A stretch of 15,381 nucleotides of DNA from Sulfuritalea sp. (GTDB lineage Bacteria > Pseudomonadota > Gammaproteobacteria > Burkholderiales > Rhodocyclaceae): contig JADJVS010000008.1 of assembly GCA_016710465.1 (NCBI GenBank), positions 1 to 15,381 of the forward strand, given 5' to 3'. The translations under genes and the position numbers were made by a program. Shown here one piece after another: positions 1-9,177 of this stretch (position 1 is its first letter; the number at the start of each line of letters is the position of its first letter). Under the pieces are notes generated by a model, which saw nothing but the letters and a program-made list of their open reading frames with translations, ran no database searches and was not told the origin of the DNA.

Positions 1-2669
1 CGCTATCGCCCGCCGTTGCTGGCGTTTGGCCTGTTTTGTTATCCTGGCTGGGCTGTACTGCCGTGAATTTGACGCGAACATCGGAGCGCAGCATCTTACG
101 CCCGTCCTTTGTGCTGATCGTCACCGATCCATCAGGATTTGTTTCAAGAACCGTCCCGGTGGACTTCGGAATGCCGACATGCTGCGCCTCGTACTCCACA
201 ACATCCCCGACGCGAAGCCCCGAGTCTTTGACGAACGGGATTGCCAGCTCAGCCGACTTTCTCCTTTTTTGATCCCTGTCTAACCACGCATCGGCAAGTT
301 GTCTTGCTCTATCGCCAAGGGCTGCTGCTTGAGCGTCTGCCTCCACGAGAGACATAAAATCCATGTTTTCTGCGTGCACGGATCTGTCAACTATGACGCC
401 CCACAGGTCTGAAGGAAGAATAGATGCCGCCCTTGCAATGGCTTCAAACTCATCTGCCACCACTTCTTTTGTTTCTTTGTTGCGAAGTATCCAACTTGCT
501 GGCGGGCCTTGCAGCGAAGATGTTGCTGGAATTGGGGTGGAAACGTTTCCCCCAGCCCGCCGCGCAATCTCCGCAATCGCCGCTTCCTTGTAGCCGTTGC
601 GGCCATTCGTGCTCAGGTAGGCGAGTTGCTTGTCGGTGCGCGTGGATACGTCGATAGCCGGTTCCGCAATTGCCTTCGGATGTGGTAGGCGCAACTGACA
701 AGGATTGCTTGTTAGTTGGAACAGCTTTCGCGCCAGAGATACGCTCACCGCTGAGCGCATCTTTTACCGGCATCGCGACAGCCTGCTGCGGCAGCGGACC
801 GGCGCTCGTCGTCGGCTGCGGAGGGACTGCGAGAGATGGTGTCGCGCCATTTGCCGTCTCTGAGCTTGGAAACGCGTGAGCAAGATCGACAAGCTGCTTG
901 ATTGGCGCATTCAAGCGAATGATCTTGATTGCCTCGCCAGATTCACGCTTAGCCATCCATTGATGGTGCCCGTCAAGGACGTGATTATCGGCAGATACGA
1001 GAATTGATCTATCGCCGCCGACGAAGCCAGCGGCTTTCTTGACTTTGGATGGCGAAAATTCAGCTTGCGTAGGCAACAAAGAATCAGCGGGAACTTCCTC
1101 TTTCTGCTGTGTTACGCCTCGTGCCGTCAAGAAGTTGGCTAGCGCGCCTCTATGCTCTGCTTTGACTTGCGGCATCTCTGATCTTGGAATGCCAAGCGTG
1201 CCGGAGTCTTCAGAGAACGCGGTCCATTCGCGATTTAGTTTGTCTCCGGCAATTCCTACCCCTGCGGCATTGGCAGCCGTAGCGGGTTGCGCTGGTCGTC
1301 CCTGCGTTGCTTGCTCGGCTTCTTTGGCTTGAGTGCCATCTGGTGTAATTTCTCCTTGTTGAATAGGCGCAGTGGCTTGCGCCTCGGCCTGTGGCTGGAC
1401 GATTGGCGGCTGGCCTATGGTCTGGCTTGGTGCTACGCCGGCCAGAACCTCATCGGAATCTGCGCTTCGGCCTCTCTGACCAGCGCCGACATTCGCGCTC
1501 GCTCCAATTTCCGAGCCTTGTCCTGCAAGTCCAGCAGGTGCGCCTGAAATGCTCTGTCCTGCATCTTCAATCGGCCCTTGCGCTGCTTTTTGCTCATTCG
1601 TAGCCCCTTTCTGTTTGGCTTGCCTGGCTTGATGTTCGTCGAATGCCGCCTGGTCTTGCATGGCCTGCTGCATTGCTGCCGCGTCCGCAGCGCCAGATTG
1701 CTGCGCCGTAACCGCTGCCTTGCCCATTGGCCCGGACGGTGGCGCGACAGGCTGCGGGGCTGGCTGCTGTGGCGTTGTTGGCTGCTGCTCGCGAGAGCCA
1801 TACGAAACGCCAGCCATGCCACCGCCAAGCACGCCGCCTCCGATGGCGCCAATTGCGCCGCTAAAGGCCGTATCGGCAACATTCTTGCCGGTTGTCGGGT
1901 CTTGGTAGCTGGCAAGCTGCTCGACGGGGTTCTGTACAAGTTCCTCTGCTCCTTCAACCGCTGCGCCTTTGAGTGCGCCCTTGCCAATGAACCCTGGCAG
2001 AGACTTTGCTGCTGCGAAGTTCTTTGCAACCGCCTCAATGCCGCCCTTCTTCATTGCGGCCAAAGCCCATGCTTGCGGGCCGAAGCTACCTTCGATAGCG
2101 CCGACCGTGCCAGCACCAAGCAGCGCAATCGCCTTGCTTCGGGCGTCCTGCTCGTTCAGCGGGTCAGCGGCGATCTGCTCGCCACGGATACCTCCATAGG
2201 ACGGCAGCGCCGCTGCAACGAACGGGCCGACGTTGGCTACCAATTGGCCAGCACCAGCAACAACGGGCGCGAAAGGTCCGGTGAATGGAGCCGCCGCAGT
2301 CATGGCCATGCCGACACCGCGAGCACCAAGCATGGATGCCATTGATCCGCCTGCGTTTCCGGTCGCCTCTTTTACCGCCGTCCACGGCTTGTCTGCGATG
2401 TCGCCAAGGCTGCGAATAGCCGTTTGGTTCGCGTCGATCACTGACTGCCCGTAGCTGGACAGGGCATTGCCCTTCTCTACGCCAGGAATGAAGTCTGTAG
2501 CCGCTTGGCCAAGCCCCTTGATGCCGGCGCCAATTGCCTGCTTGGCTGCTGGCATGAATCCGCCGGCTTGGTTTTGCTGCCCGCTTCCAAACACATCATC
2601 ATCAGAAAGAATTCCGCCAGTTGCCGGAGGTACGCCGAATACATCTGCGTCAGAAAGTAGCTTTGCCAT
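1..2669 (-). CDS. Large phage polyvalent / internal virion protein with ParB-like domain (one frameshift, 3' end outside window)
   Basis: The N-terminus has two copies of a short acidic motif (SDADVFG, SDDDVFG) within 30 residues. Residues about 110-290 are Gly/Ala-rich and hydrophobic, with glycine-zipper stretches (GAIGAIGGGVLGGG), suggesting membrane interaction. A Gln/Pro/Ala-rich linker follows to about 470. Near residues 515-600 there is a ParB/sulfiredoxin-like fold signature with the DGHHQW core at about 566-571. The frame then breaks near 655-690: the unshifted frame runs on to 450 as unnatural Arg/His/Cys-rich sequence, while the +1 frame is open from there to position 1 and reads as normal protein (IDVSTRTDKQLAYLSTNG). 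A segment near 80-210 resembles a small beta-barrel (RVGDVVEYE, GTVLETNPDGSVTI). Deleting one G in the GG at 673-674 joins both parts into at least 888 residues. The start is an ATG with AAAGG six bases upstream, 39 bp after the preceding stop. A ParB-like domain inside a giant structural protein is the hallmark of phage polyvalent proteins. Nuclease activity is inferred, not shown. Confidence 0.75.
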
Positions 2670-2708
2670 GTTAGCCTTTGATTGTTTGTGGAAGGAAAAC
2701 TAGCCGGC

Positions 2709-4487
2709 TTATGCCGCTTCCCACCCGTTCCCGCGCCAAACCATTTTGCCTTTTGGAGTATCATAAACTTGCCCGATTTTCCGGCTACTTGCTTCTGGAA
2801 TAGCCGCTGGCGAATCAGGCGATAGCCATCTCTGCGTTTGCGTATCAAACATCCTGACCTCTTCTCCTGTGGGCATACCATTATCGTATGTCTTGGCCGT
2901 CTGCGGAATGAACCGCTTGTCGTCAGACTTCGGTTTCAGCGCTCGCAAAGTAGCGATGGCTGCGGCCTGTTCTTCCGCCGTCTTCGCATTCTTCACCGCG
3001 GCCTCCGCATCGTTCAGGCGTTGAGCCTGCTGCATCGCCATCCCGCCCTGTGCAATCTGCTGACCCTTCAGTTTACGATCCATTTCTGGAACGTTCGCCG
3101 CTTGCTGCTGCTGGTCCCCCGCGCGTCGAGTAGCCGCCGTGTCCAGCGCCGAAACATCAGAAAGCCCGCGCATCTGCGCTTGCCCAGCCTCTCGATAGCC
3201 GGCAAGTGGAGAATTCATCATGGACAGCGCGTTTTCTTGCCGCTGACGCATGAGCGCATCGCGCGCTTGCAGCGTCTGCGTCATGTCGTTGCCGTACTGG
3301 TCACGCGGAGCATTCGGGTTCTCTGGCACGCCAGCCCCGGTAATCATGATCGTGCGCCCGGTCTTCGGGTCGGTGATCGCGCCAGTCCCTGCGGCCATTG
3401 TTTGCTTCGTTGGGTCGTAGCCCTTCTCGGTGAAGTAGCGATTGCCGGTCGCCTGGTCGAACGTGGTGCCGTTAGCGTTTCCGGTGTTTCTGTCTATCTG
3501 CGGGTTTGGCGTTGTGTTGCTGTTTAGAATTGCCGACTGCCGGCCTTCGTTGCTGTACGGGGCATTGCCAACTTCTGAACGCGCCGCAATCTGCTGACTT
3601 GTTGGAGCATAAACGCCTTCTAGCTGCCCGACTCCTTGCCGATACGCGTCGTTAAACGATGCTTCGCCTGCCGGAAGCGCCCACCCACCAAGAACGTCTA
3701 GCCCTTTTGTTCCCCAATCTCCAGCGCGCAATGCAGCTTCTTTTAGAGTGCTCGCCACTCGCGGAAAACCTGCCGTTTCGTCATAGTTTGGATCGGCGGC
3801 CCGGTTGCCCTCTACGCGGATTCCATTATCGCCAAACGTTTGAGCAGCGGCGATTACCGGCACTGCGATGTTCGCCAGCTTTCCAACAGCACCAGACATG
3901 CCGCCAACGTTCTTGTATGCCGACCCTGCCGCCTTCCCAGCCTCAAACGCCATGCCTCTCGGCGCCGCTTTTGGCACATCATACGGACGAGGTTGAGCGC
4001 TTGGAACGTATTGCGCAACAGCAGTCCCCGGCCCTCTATACGGTCCGACAGCAGTCCCCGGAAGATTGGCGCCGCGAGCAGTCCCTGAGCTATCAACGGT
4101 GAAGTTTGTACGCACAGGGTCAGGCGGTGGAGGCAAATATCCAGCGGGGCGCCCGTTGACATAAACCTGCCCTGATGGATCAACAATATGCGGCATCGCC
4201 CCACCAGCATACCGCCCGCCCTGCGCCATCCCCATAGCTGGCGGCCTGCCATCGTTGCTCTGCTGGATCACGTCGGCAATCCGGGCCATTGCCTGTTGGT
4301 TCTTTGCCGTCTTTGCTGGAACGACCAGCACCTCTTCTTCGTGAGATACGTTCACCTCCTTACCGGCCAGAATGACGGGCACCTTGTCCCCACGAGGTCC
4401 GCCCTTTCCATCAACCCTATAACGAGGAATGCCGCCGTCAGCCATGCCGCTATGCTGGCTGATCTGCTTGCGACGTTCAGCGAGCAT
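2709..4487 (-). CDS. Phage internal virion / structural protein with GGP-DKVP motif
   Basis: About 592 residues, Gly/Ala/Gln-rich. Near the N-terminus (about residues 23-45) is GGPRGDKVPVILAGKEVNV followed by an acidic stretch. This is the GGP-x-x-DK-[IV]-P-x-x-L-x-x-G-E-[YV] pattern common in large phage structural or internal virion proteins. The middle holds an Ala-rich possible helix (GAVGKLANIAVPVIAAAQTF) and a Gln/Ala-rich stretch (about 460-515) likely to be coiled coil. The C-terminus ends in a small tryptophan-rich segment (KMVWRGNGWEAA). The function is inferred from this motif and from its place between two similar proteins. The start is uncertain: ATG at 4487 overlaps the upstream gene by 11 bp and has no clear ribosome binding site, and ATG at 4445 (MADGGIPRYR) is the alternative. 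Dropping one base from the run of five G (coding strand) at about 4488-4492 would instead fuse this frame to the upstream gene. Confidence 0.7.
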   Translation of the reverse strand: MLAERRKQISQHSGMADGGIPRYRVDGKGGPRGDKVPVILAGKEVNVSHEEEVLVVPAKTAKNQQAMARIADVIQQSNDGRPPAMGMAQGGRYAGGAMPHIVDPSGQVYVNGRPAGYLPPPPDPVRTNFTVDSSGTARGANLPGTAVGPYRGPGTAVAQYVPSAQPRPYDVPKAAPRGMAFEAGKAAGSAYKNVGGMSGAVGKLANIAVPVIAAAQTFGDNGIRVEGNRAADPNYDETAGFPRVASTLKEAALRAGDWGTKGLDVLGGWALPAGEASFNDAYRQGVGQLEGVYAPTSQQIAARSEVGNAPYSNEGRQSAILNSNTTPNPQIDRNTGNANGTTFDQATGNRYFTEKGYDPTKQTMAAGTGAITDPKTGRTIMITGAGVPENPNAPRDQYGNDMTQTLQARDALMRQRQENALSMMNSPLAGYREAGQAQMRGLSDVSALDTAATRRAGDQQQQAANVPEMDRKLKGQQIAQGGMAMQQAQRLNDAEAAVKNAKTAEEQAAAIATLRALKPKSDDKRFIPQTAKTYDNGMPTGEEVRMFDTQTQRWLSPDSPAAIPEASSRKIGQVYDTPKGKMVWRGNGWEAA

Positions 4488-5343
4488 TGCCCCCAAGGTC
4501 AGCCGCGCTGGTCATTCCTTGCCCTCTCTGCTCTTGCTCCTGCGGAGCAGCCTGCCTCTCTTGCGGATAGATCGGCCGCGCAATCTGCTGAACAGGCTTC
4601 GGCGCAGTGACTACCGGGTCGCGGCTGCGCGTGCCGATGGTTCCTGTCATTGGGCGATCAGAGAATGTGTCACCTCTCCGATACACCGCGCCGCCATCGC
4701 GTAGCCCAGGCGTGCGCGTCTGGCGTCTTTGTCGAGAGCTTGTTGTGTCCATCGGATTTTCGATTTGTGGTGCTGCCTGATTCGGCGCCATCGCCGCCGC
4801 TGCCGCGTTCGATCCTGCAACACGCTGCGCCGCAGTCACCCCGGACAGCCCGCTAGCGTACGGGTCTTGTGCGGACCCTGGACGATATGCGGCATGCGGA
4901 TTGATGCCTGCGGATAGCTGTTTCTCGGCCATCGTTTGCAGTCCGGGAGTGTAAACGTTTACACCCTGCTCGCCGGTCACATTGCCGGCTGAAGGGTTCT
5001 TGAAGACGTTGCCGGCCCCCGCAGGAGAAAATACGTTGCCATATGGCTTTTCTGCGGCTGGCGCCGCATCCGGTGCGGGCGGGGCTGTCACAGGTGCGGC
5101 AACTCCCGCTCCAGACTGCACAAGCGAACCGGACGCCGCCAGACTCTGCGCATTGATGCCAGGAAGGGCGTTAGGCGCCGTCGCTCCGGTGGCAACGCCG
5201 AAAGGCGCGATACGGCCCTGAAACGCCGCCACTTGATCCGGCATACCGCCAGCCGCGTACCCTGGCCGCAAAGCCATCAACTGATCTTTCATCGACTGCG
5301 GCGATTTTGCGCTGCCGCCATTCGCACATTTACGCTTTGCCAT
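4477..5343 (-). CDS. Gly/Ala/Pro-rich phage virion-associated protein
   Basis: 288 residues. It starts MAKRKCANGG at an ATG with a strong GGAG five bases upstream, and is low in hydrophobic core. Features seen: a GYAAGGMPDQ segment near residue 30, a Pro/Ala linker (about 83-100), three short GNV repeats at about 102-124 (YGNVF, GNVFKNPSAGNV), an Ala run near 180 and a basic segment (SSRQRRQTRTPGLRDGG) near 202-218. Such disordered, Gly-rich proteins next to GGP-DKVP proteins are typical of phage internal virion sets, but I do not recognise a named family. Its last codons overlap the start of the next gene. The C-terminal residues (DLGGNAR) change to DLGAMLAERRKQ if one G of a five-base run is removed, which would give one protein of about 890 residues with the following gene. 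Confidence 0.7.
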   Translation of the reverse strand: MAKRKCANGGSAKSPQSMKDQLMALRPGYAAGGMPDQVAAFQGRIAPFGVATGATAPNALPGINAQSLAASGSLVQSGAGVAAPVTAPPAPDAAPAAEKPYGNVFSPAGAGNVFKNPSAGNVTGEQGVNVYTPGLQTMAEKQLSAGINPHAAYRPGSAQDPYASGLSGVTAAQRVAGSNAAAAAMAPNQAAPQIENPMDTTSSRQRRQTRTPGLRDGGAVYRRGDTFSDRPMTGTIGTRSRDPVVTAPKPVQQIARPIYPQERQAAPQEQEQRGQGMTSAADLGGNAR

Positions 5344-5373
5344 TGTTTCTCCGCTGTTGCTATTTTACAGTGA

Positions 5374-6450
5374 TTATGCAGATACCGAGTAGGTCGCACT
5401 CGACCCGGCCCGCAGATTGTTGAGCATAGAGACAAGCTGTTGCGCCGTGAGCTGAGCGTCTGACAGGAAGGCTTTAAGGTGATACTCAAGCTCCGCAAGC
5501 TCCTTGCTCTGGTTTGTTTTGTCGGCGTCGAGAGTTAGCGACTTGTCTGCTTGAGCTTCCTTCAGTTTCCGTTCGGCCTCATTGGTCCTGGCCGCATACG
5601 CCTGATACGCCGCTTGAAGCTTCGCCACCTCGGCGCCGTGCTGCGCGCCTGCCGACTGCACGCCAGTGCTCCAGCCCTGCGCGACAATCCCGGCGATGTA
5701 CTGCTGAGCAGCCTGAAGCGCGGACGCCCGGCTGGCCACCGCAATGCGCACCGCTTCCAGTGCAGTCTGGTGCGAAAGCTCGAAATCCTTGATGGCAATC
5801 GCCCGGCTTGATGCCGCGATCTGGTCAAGCGCGGTTTGTGCGATCTGGCGAGCCTTTCCGGCCTCGTAGCCAGTCGGGAAACGATGCCGCTTTGCGCCCA
5901 TTGCCTCGTACAAATCCTCTTGCGCCCGATTCTCTTCGCGCAAAATCTGAGCCCGCGAGTCCGCAAGAATGGCCGTCTTGATGGTCGCAGGCACAATGCC
6001 GCTTGTCGTGTTGGTGATCGCTGCTTGCAAGTACGCCTCGGCCTGCCCGTAGGTCGTCGAGTTGTCCGGGAAGTAGGTTGTAATGAAGCTGCCGAACTTC
6101 GTTACCGCCTCGCTGATCACCGCCGCTGACGCTGTAGAAATCGTGCCAGCGACCAAAGCCGTCGATGTGTCGGAAATGGTCATGCTTGGCTCTGTCGGCG
6201 CAGCCACAGAGATTGCCCCTGCCGTGACATCCGCCGCCGAGTTGGTGACGAGGAAGCCGGTTACAGCATTCGTCAAGTCGTCCATCTTCGTTTGGAAGTC
6301 GGCGTCTTTGGCCTCGGCAAGCGCCACGCACTTGTTCACCAAGTCCGCAGACAGCTTGATCGTGTAGGCAGCCCCTGGCGTGAATAACCCGCCAGAGTCG
6401 ATTGCGATTTCCGGGATGGTGCCGATTGGCGAGTCTACGAAGTCAGTCAT
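5374..6450 (-). CDS. Phage structural protein with long alpha-helical/coiled-coil C-terminal half
   Basis: 358 residues. The N-terminal third (to about 120) is Thr/Ser/Ala-rich and probably mixed alpha/beta (DSPIGTIPEIAIDSGGLFTPG). From about residue 165 the protein becomes Ala/Gln/Glu-rich helix: AILADSRAQILREENRAQED, then SSRAIAIKDFELSHQTALEA and a charged heptad-like tract near 285-330 (RTNEAERKLKEAQADKS), ending in a short Ser/Ala tail. I see no signal peptide, membrane segment or catalytic motif. The start is an ATG with AGGA nine bases upstream. That AGGA lies inside the last codons of the preceding gene, whose stop is only 3 bp away, so the two are co-translated. It probably belongs to the tail-to-internal-virion set. 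The family name is not recognised. Confidence 0.75.
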   Translation of the reverse strand: MTDFVDSPIGTIPEIAIDSGGLFTPGAAYTIKLSADLVNKCVALAEAKDADFQTKMDDLTNAVTGFLVTNSAADVTAGAISVAAPTEPSMTISDTSTALVAGTISTASAAVISEAVTKFGSFITTYFPDNSTTYGQAEAYLQAAITNTTSGIVPATIKTAILADSRAQILREENRAQEDLYEAMGAKRHRFPTGYEAGKARQIAQTALDQIAASSRAIAIKDFELSHQTALEAVRIAVASRASALQAAQQYIAGIVAQGWSTGVQSAGAQHGAEVAKLQAAYQAYAARTNEAERKLKEAQADKSLTLDADKTNQSKELAELEYHLKAFLSDAQLTAQQLVSMLNNLRAGSSATYSVSA

Positions 6451-6453
6451 GCT

Positions 6454-7194
6454 TTATGTCCTGTGCAGCGAAACAGTAGAAATTGAGGCGAAGTCAGCGC
6501 CGAGAGAGTCAGACCAGTTGCCCTGGACGCCATCGCGGACAGACACGCGGTATGCGCTTGAAAACAGCGTGCTCATCATGTCGTTGTAGCGCGCCGTGAA
6601 AGTGACCGGGTATCGGGTGCCGTCCTCTGCGACCCCGTATTCCTGCGAGAACACGAAGGCATAGAGCATTTCCAGCAGGTTGCACGGCACGAAATGAATC
6701 GCCCGCCCTTCGTCATTCGTTGCGTTCAGCGTGCCTATTGCGCTGTAGGGCTCTGGATACAAAACGAAGTTGAACAGGTGCGCAGGGGTGGCGCCGTTGC
6801 TTTCCTCTTCTGCCGTGACGTAGTGCGCACCTTTGAACGAGCCCTGCTCCTGAAACAGCGGGGCGAAGATCGCGCGAATCTGCGGCGACGGCATGGCGTA
6901 TTTGCCTGTTGTTCCAATCTCGCGCTCCTGTACCAGTTGCGTATAGGTGTAGCTGTACTCGCCAAGCGTCTGCGTGACGGTGTGGTGCCTCGTTTGCACC
7001 TTCAAGATGACGGTTAGCGTTGCCGCAGTGTCGACGCCGACAAACTCGCCTTCGACAGAGATATAGACGCCGTTCGTTTCGTCGTAGAGCAGGAAGTCTT
7101 TTGACGACCACGACATTGAGCTGGTGTCGAGATTTACGCTTGAAGATTTGTCAGAGAAGTAGAACGAATTACCCCCGTAACGCCCGATAATCAT
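6454..7194 (-). CDS. Phage protein of unknown function (probable tail/adsorption component)
   Basis: 246 residues from the ATG at 7194 (MIIGRYGGNSFYFSD). The frame can be extended to a TTG at 7227, but the ATG at 7194 sits in an ATGA overlap with one upstream reading frame and gives a more natural N-terminus. The protein is rich in aromatic residues and beta-strand-like pattern (EYSYTYTQLV, HLFNFVLYPEPYSAIG), with one stretch near the middle reading PSPQIRAIFAPLFQEQGSFK. It has no transmembrane segment or catalytic motif I can name. It ends 3 bp before the next start and supplies that gene's ribosome binding site. Position between tail-type and internal-virion-type genes suggests a structural role. 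This is inference from context only. Confidence 0.7.
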   Translation of the reverse strand: MIIGRYGGNSFYFSDKSSSVNLDTSSMSWSSKDFLLYDETNGVYISVEGEFVGVDTAATLTVILKVQTRHHTVTQTLGEYSYTYTQLVQEREIGTTGKYAMPSPQIRAIFAPLFQEQGSFKGAHYVTAEEESNGATPAHLFNFVLYPEPYSAIGTLNATNDEGRAIHFVPCNLLEMLYAFVFSQEYGVAEDGTRYPVTFTARYNDMMSTLFSSAYRVSVRDGVQGNWSDSLGADFASISTVSLHRT

Positions 7195-7995
7195 ACCCGG
7201 ACGAATACTTTGTCGCGAAGCAAACAACTTGCGTCATCACTACGTCGCGCATTCCTGAGTAGATTGCATTTCTTCGCCACAGCAGCAGGAAGTTGATTTG
7301 GCGCCATGTTCGGGTAATGTTTGTAAAAATCAATCATTGGTGCTTGGTTTCGATGCAGAAATATTAAACCATAACCAATACCCGACGATCCAGATCCCGT
7401 AAGGAAAGCAGAATATTTGTCGGTCGACTAGAGTTTGGCGGGTACGAAGCATGCGTTGCCCTGACGCATTCCTTGATGCTGATAAATGATACCTCAATCT
7501 TTTCACCCCATCTATATGACCGAACGCCCGTCTGTGTCTCATAATTTCGCGTATTCAGAACCGCTATCGAAAAGGCATTCCACCTATGAAATCCTGCCTG
7601 TACGGGCCCCTTGGCGGTTGACGTTCAACCCCAGGTATCCATCAGCCAGTAAAAAAGCCCCCAAAATAAATTATCAATCGCCAGTCATTGAGGCCTGTGT
7701 AGGTTGCAGAGAAGTATGATTCGCCACACCATGGCTGAGCAGTCAGAACGGATCTTGTATTGCCCTTGCATCCCACTTTTGTAATTGCTTGCCGAGTATT
7801 CAAAATTCCTGCCGGCCTGACCTCTGTCGATGACGCTGACCCTGTGTATTCGGTCCTTGTGTATGCGCCTGAAACCTGCCCGGCAAGTGGCTTTTATACA
7901 ACCCCCTCCGGGAACCCCACCTCAGAAACCATTGTTTCCGCCTCCTCCATCTACCAGGTATACGTCAGCGCTGTGCGACGGAAGGCTCCGGTCAT
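7169..7995 (-). pseudogene. Frame-broken phage gene (about 270 codons, at least five frame breaks or stops)
   Basis: No single frame is open across this stretch, but consecutive open pieces read as ordinary protein. They are: 7995-7954 (MTGAFRRTALTYTW, then TAG); a short piece ending in TAA at 7894; 7893-7645 (GAYTRTEYTGSAS, AQPWCGESYFSATYTG); 7624-7364 in a second frame (VLNTRNYETQTGVRSYRWGE); 7427-7191 in a third frame (SAFLTGSGSSGIGYG); and about 7335-7169 in another (RNAIYSGMRDVVMTQVVCF). The last two overlap, so only one of them is real at each position. The ATG at 7995 forms an ATGA overlap with the repaired end of the upstream gene, and the far end overlaps the next start, which fits one gene of about 270 residues. 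Homopolymers (GGGGG and TTTTTT near 7650-7665) sit at one switch point. I do not recognise the family. It is either a decayed gene or a stretch with several indel errors. Confidence 0.6.
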
Positions 7996-8899
7996 CCCAA
8001 CAGGAGTTGCGGCAAAAGCATTACGCCGTACCTCTGTTCCAGAGCTTCCCACCGCAGATCAGAGACGGCGGGGACATCGCCACATTCGCATTGCCCGCCA
8101 CCTTCACAAGATACGCCGAGGCCAGCAGCATCGTGATTTCAGCCGACGTAAAGTACCACTCTCCGGATGCGTCCCATCCAGCAGCCGGGTGATAGAGTTG
8201 CCCAAGCCATGCCTTGTTTGTCGCATGATCGACGCGCTGGCCGATGGTCATGGCCCGGTCTTCTGTCCGTGGTGCAGTCGGCGTAAGCGTCTCCGTCACG
8301 CCGCCGCCACCCCACGAAGTCACCGAATATCGACCGACCGCAAAGACGCGCTTTTCTGTCGTGTTTCGTTCCGCGTTGCCGTACTGGTCCTCTGCTGTCT
8401 CGCGGTTGATCACATACGGGATCGCTGGATAGCCGTGGTTCGCTGTAATGCCAAGCGTCGGCATGGCCTTCGCATTGACTTTGATAGTCGAGCCATCGAA
8501 CAGCACCACGTCGTACCAGTCCGTATCGTCATCAGTTGGCACGTTCCAACTCGTTGCGAAGTCCTGAACTGAGTAGGTATTGACCGCTGGTTGATAGTTG
8601 GCGTCGAGAATGTCGAGCGTGTATGGATCGAACAGAACCGCTCGCGAGGGAATCTTGGCGACGAACCCGCGATACTTCTGCGCTTGCGCGGAGCGTCGAG
8701 CTACCCCTGTCGTCTCGAAGATCGGCCGCCCGCCACGTGTCCGCAGAATCGTAATCGACCCGTCCGGGTTCAGCTCCTCAACCGTCCGAATTCCTGAGTA
8801 GCCACCGACCATCGATGCCATTTTCCGTTCTTGCGCGCCGCCAACGTCAAAGCCGTCGCGCAGAGGAAGGTCTGAGCCGTCATCGAATGGCCAGCTCAT
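7992..8899 (-). CDS. Phage protein of unknown function, apparent frameshift near its C-terminus
   Basis: Starts MSWPFDDGSDLPLRDGFDVG at an ATG in a 4-bp ATGA overlap with the upstream gene and with AAGGCGG five bases upstream. The unshifted frame gives 292 residues and stops at 8021 with an odd tail (SLICGGKLWNRGTA). One frame change near 8074-8081 instead gives GDVPAVSDLRWEALEQRYG and then a leucine-rich end with a stop at 7992, which again makes an ATGA overlap with the next start at 7995. Because this restores the junction style of the operon, I take 7992 as the real end. The protein is beta-rich with many aromatic residues and a GGGG turn (SWGGGGVTET). One segment reads DGSITILRTRGGRPIFETTG. 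There is no known catalytic motif. Tail or baseplate role is inferred from context. Confidence 0.7.
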
Positions 8900-9177
8900 C
8901 TAGCCGCCTTCATGGTCATAAATCGACCGTTTAGCCAAGTTTTCATGCACCATGCCGAGTCAAAAACGTGCGTTTGAGTGGGGTAGATAGACTGCAAATC
9001 GCCCCACTCCTTGATGATGAATTCCAGCCTCGGCAACACTGGCCCAGGATTTGAAATCGCCAGCCAGACCACTTTGCCATGAATGACAAGAAGCTCCTTT
9101 GTACTGCGCTTTTCGAGCAGATACACGTCATGCGGAGCAACAAACAGCAGCGGTTTGACGTGATCAAAAAGTGTCAC
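8896..9177 (-). CDS. Small phage protein of unknown function
   Basis: 93 residues starting at a GTG (MTLFDHVKPLLFVAPHDVYL). The GTG lies inside the last codons of the preceding cysteine-rich gene (14-bp overlap) and the stop overlaps the next start as ATGA, so it is translationally coupled on both sides. The sequence has a short hydrophobic beginning but no signal peptide or membrane helix, a central WLAISNPGPVLPRLEFIIKE stretch and a basic C-terminus (NGRFMTMKAAR). I do not recognise a family. Its place in a run of overlapping small genes suggests an accessory virion or tail-assembly role, which is inference only. Confidence 0.65.
   Translation of the reverse strand: MTLFDHVKPLLFVAPHDVYLLEKRSTKELLVIHGKVVWLAISNPGPVLPRLEFIIKEWGDLQSIYPTQTHVFDSAWCMKTWLNGRFMTMKAAR

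Noticed and set aside
1433..2038. Minus-strand reading frame of 201 codons inside the polyvalent gene
   Set aside because: It is an alternative frame of the same DNA, rich in Arg/Gln/Ser. The main frame is continuous and has sensible domains.
1578..2345. Plus-strand reading frame of 255 codons
   Set aside because: It is antisense to the polyvalent protein gene and rich in Cys, Arg and Leu, as expected of a shadow of a GC-rich Ala/Gly-coding gene.
2838..3527. Plus-strand reading frame of 229 codons
   Set aside because: It is antisense to the GGP-DKVP protein gene, Arg/His/Leu-rich, with no ribosome binding site or recognisable motif.
7191..7337. Separate 48-codon gene starting at ATG 7337 with an ATGA overlap into the next gene
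   Set aside because: Its frame is open well upstream (to 7427) with no obvious start signal, and a competing frame over the same bases (ending 7169) looks at least as protein-like. I treat it as part of the frame-broken gene.
7760..8572. Long plus-strand reading frame of 270 codons
   Set aside because: About 560 bp of it lie exactly opposite the well-supported minus-strand gene at 7992-8899 and read as Arg/His-rich sequence. It starts at TTG inside the frame-broken patch, and no other plus-strand gene exists in the window.
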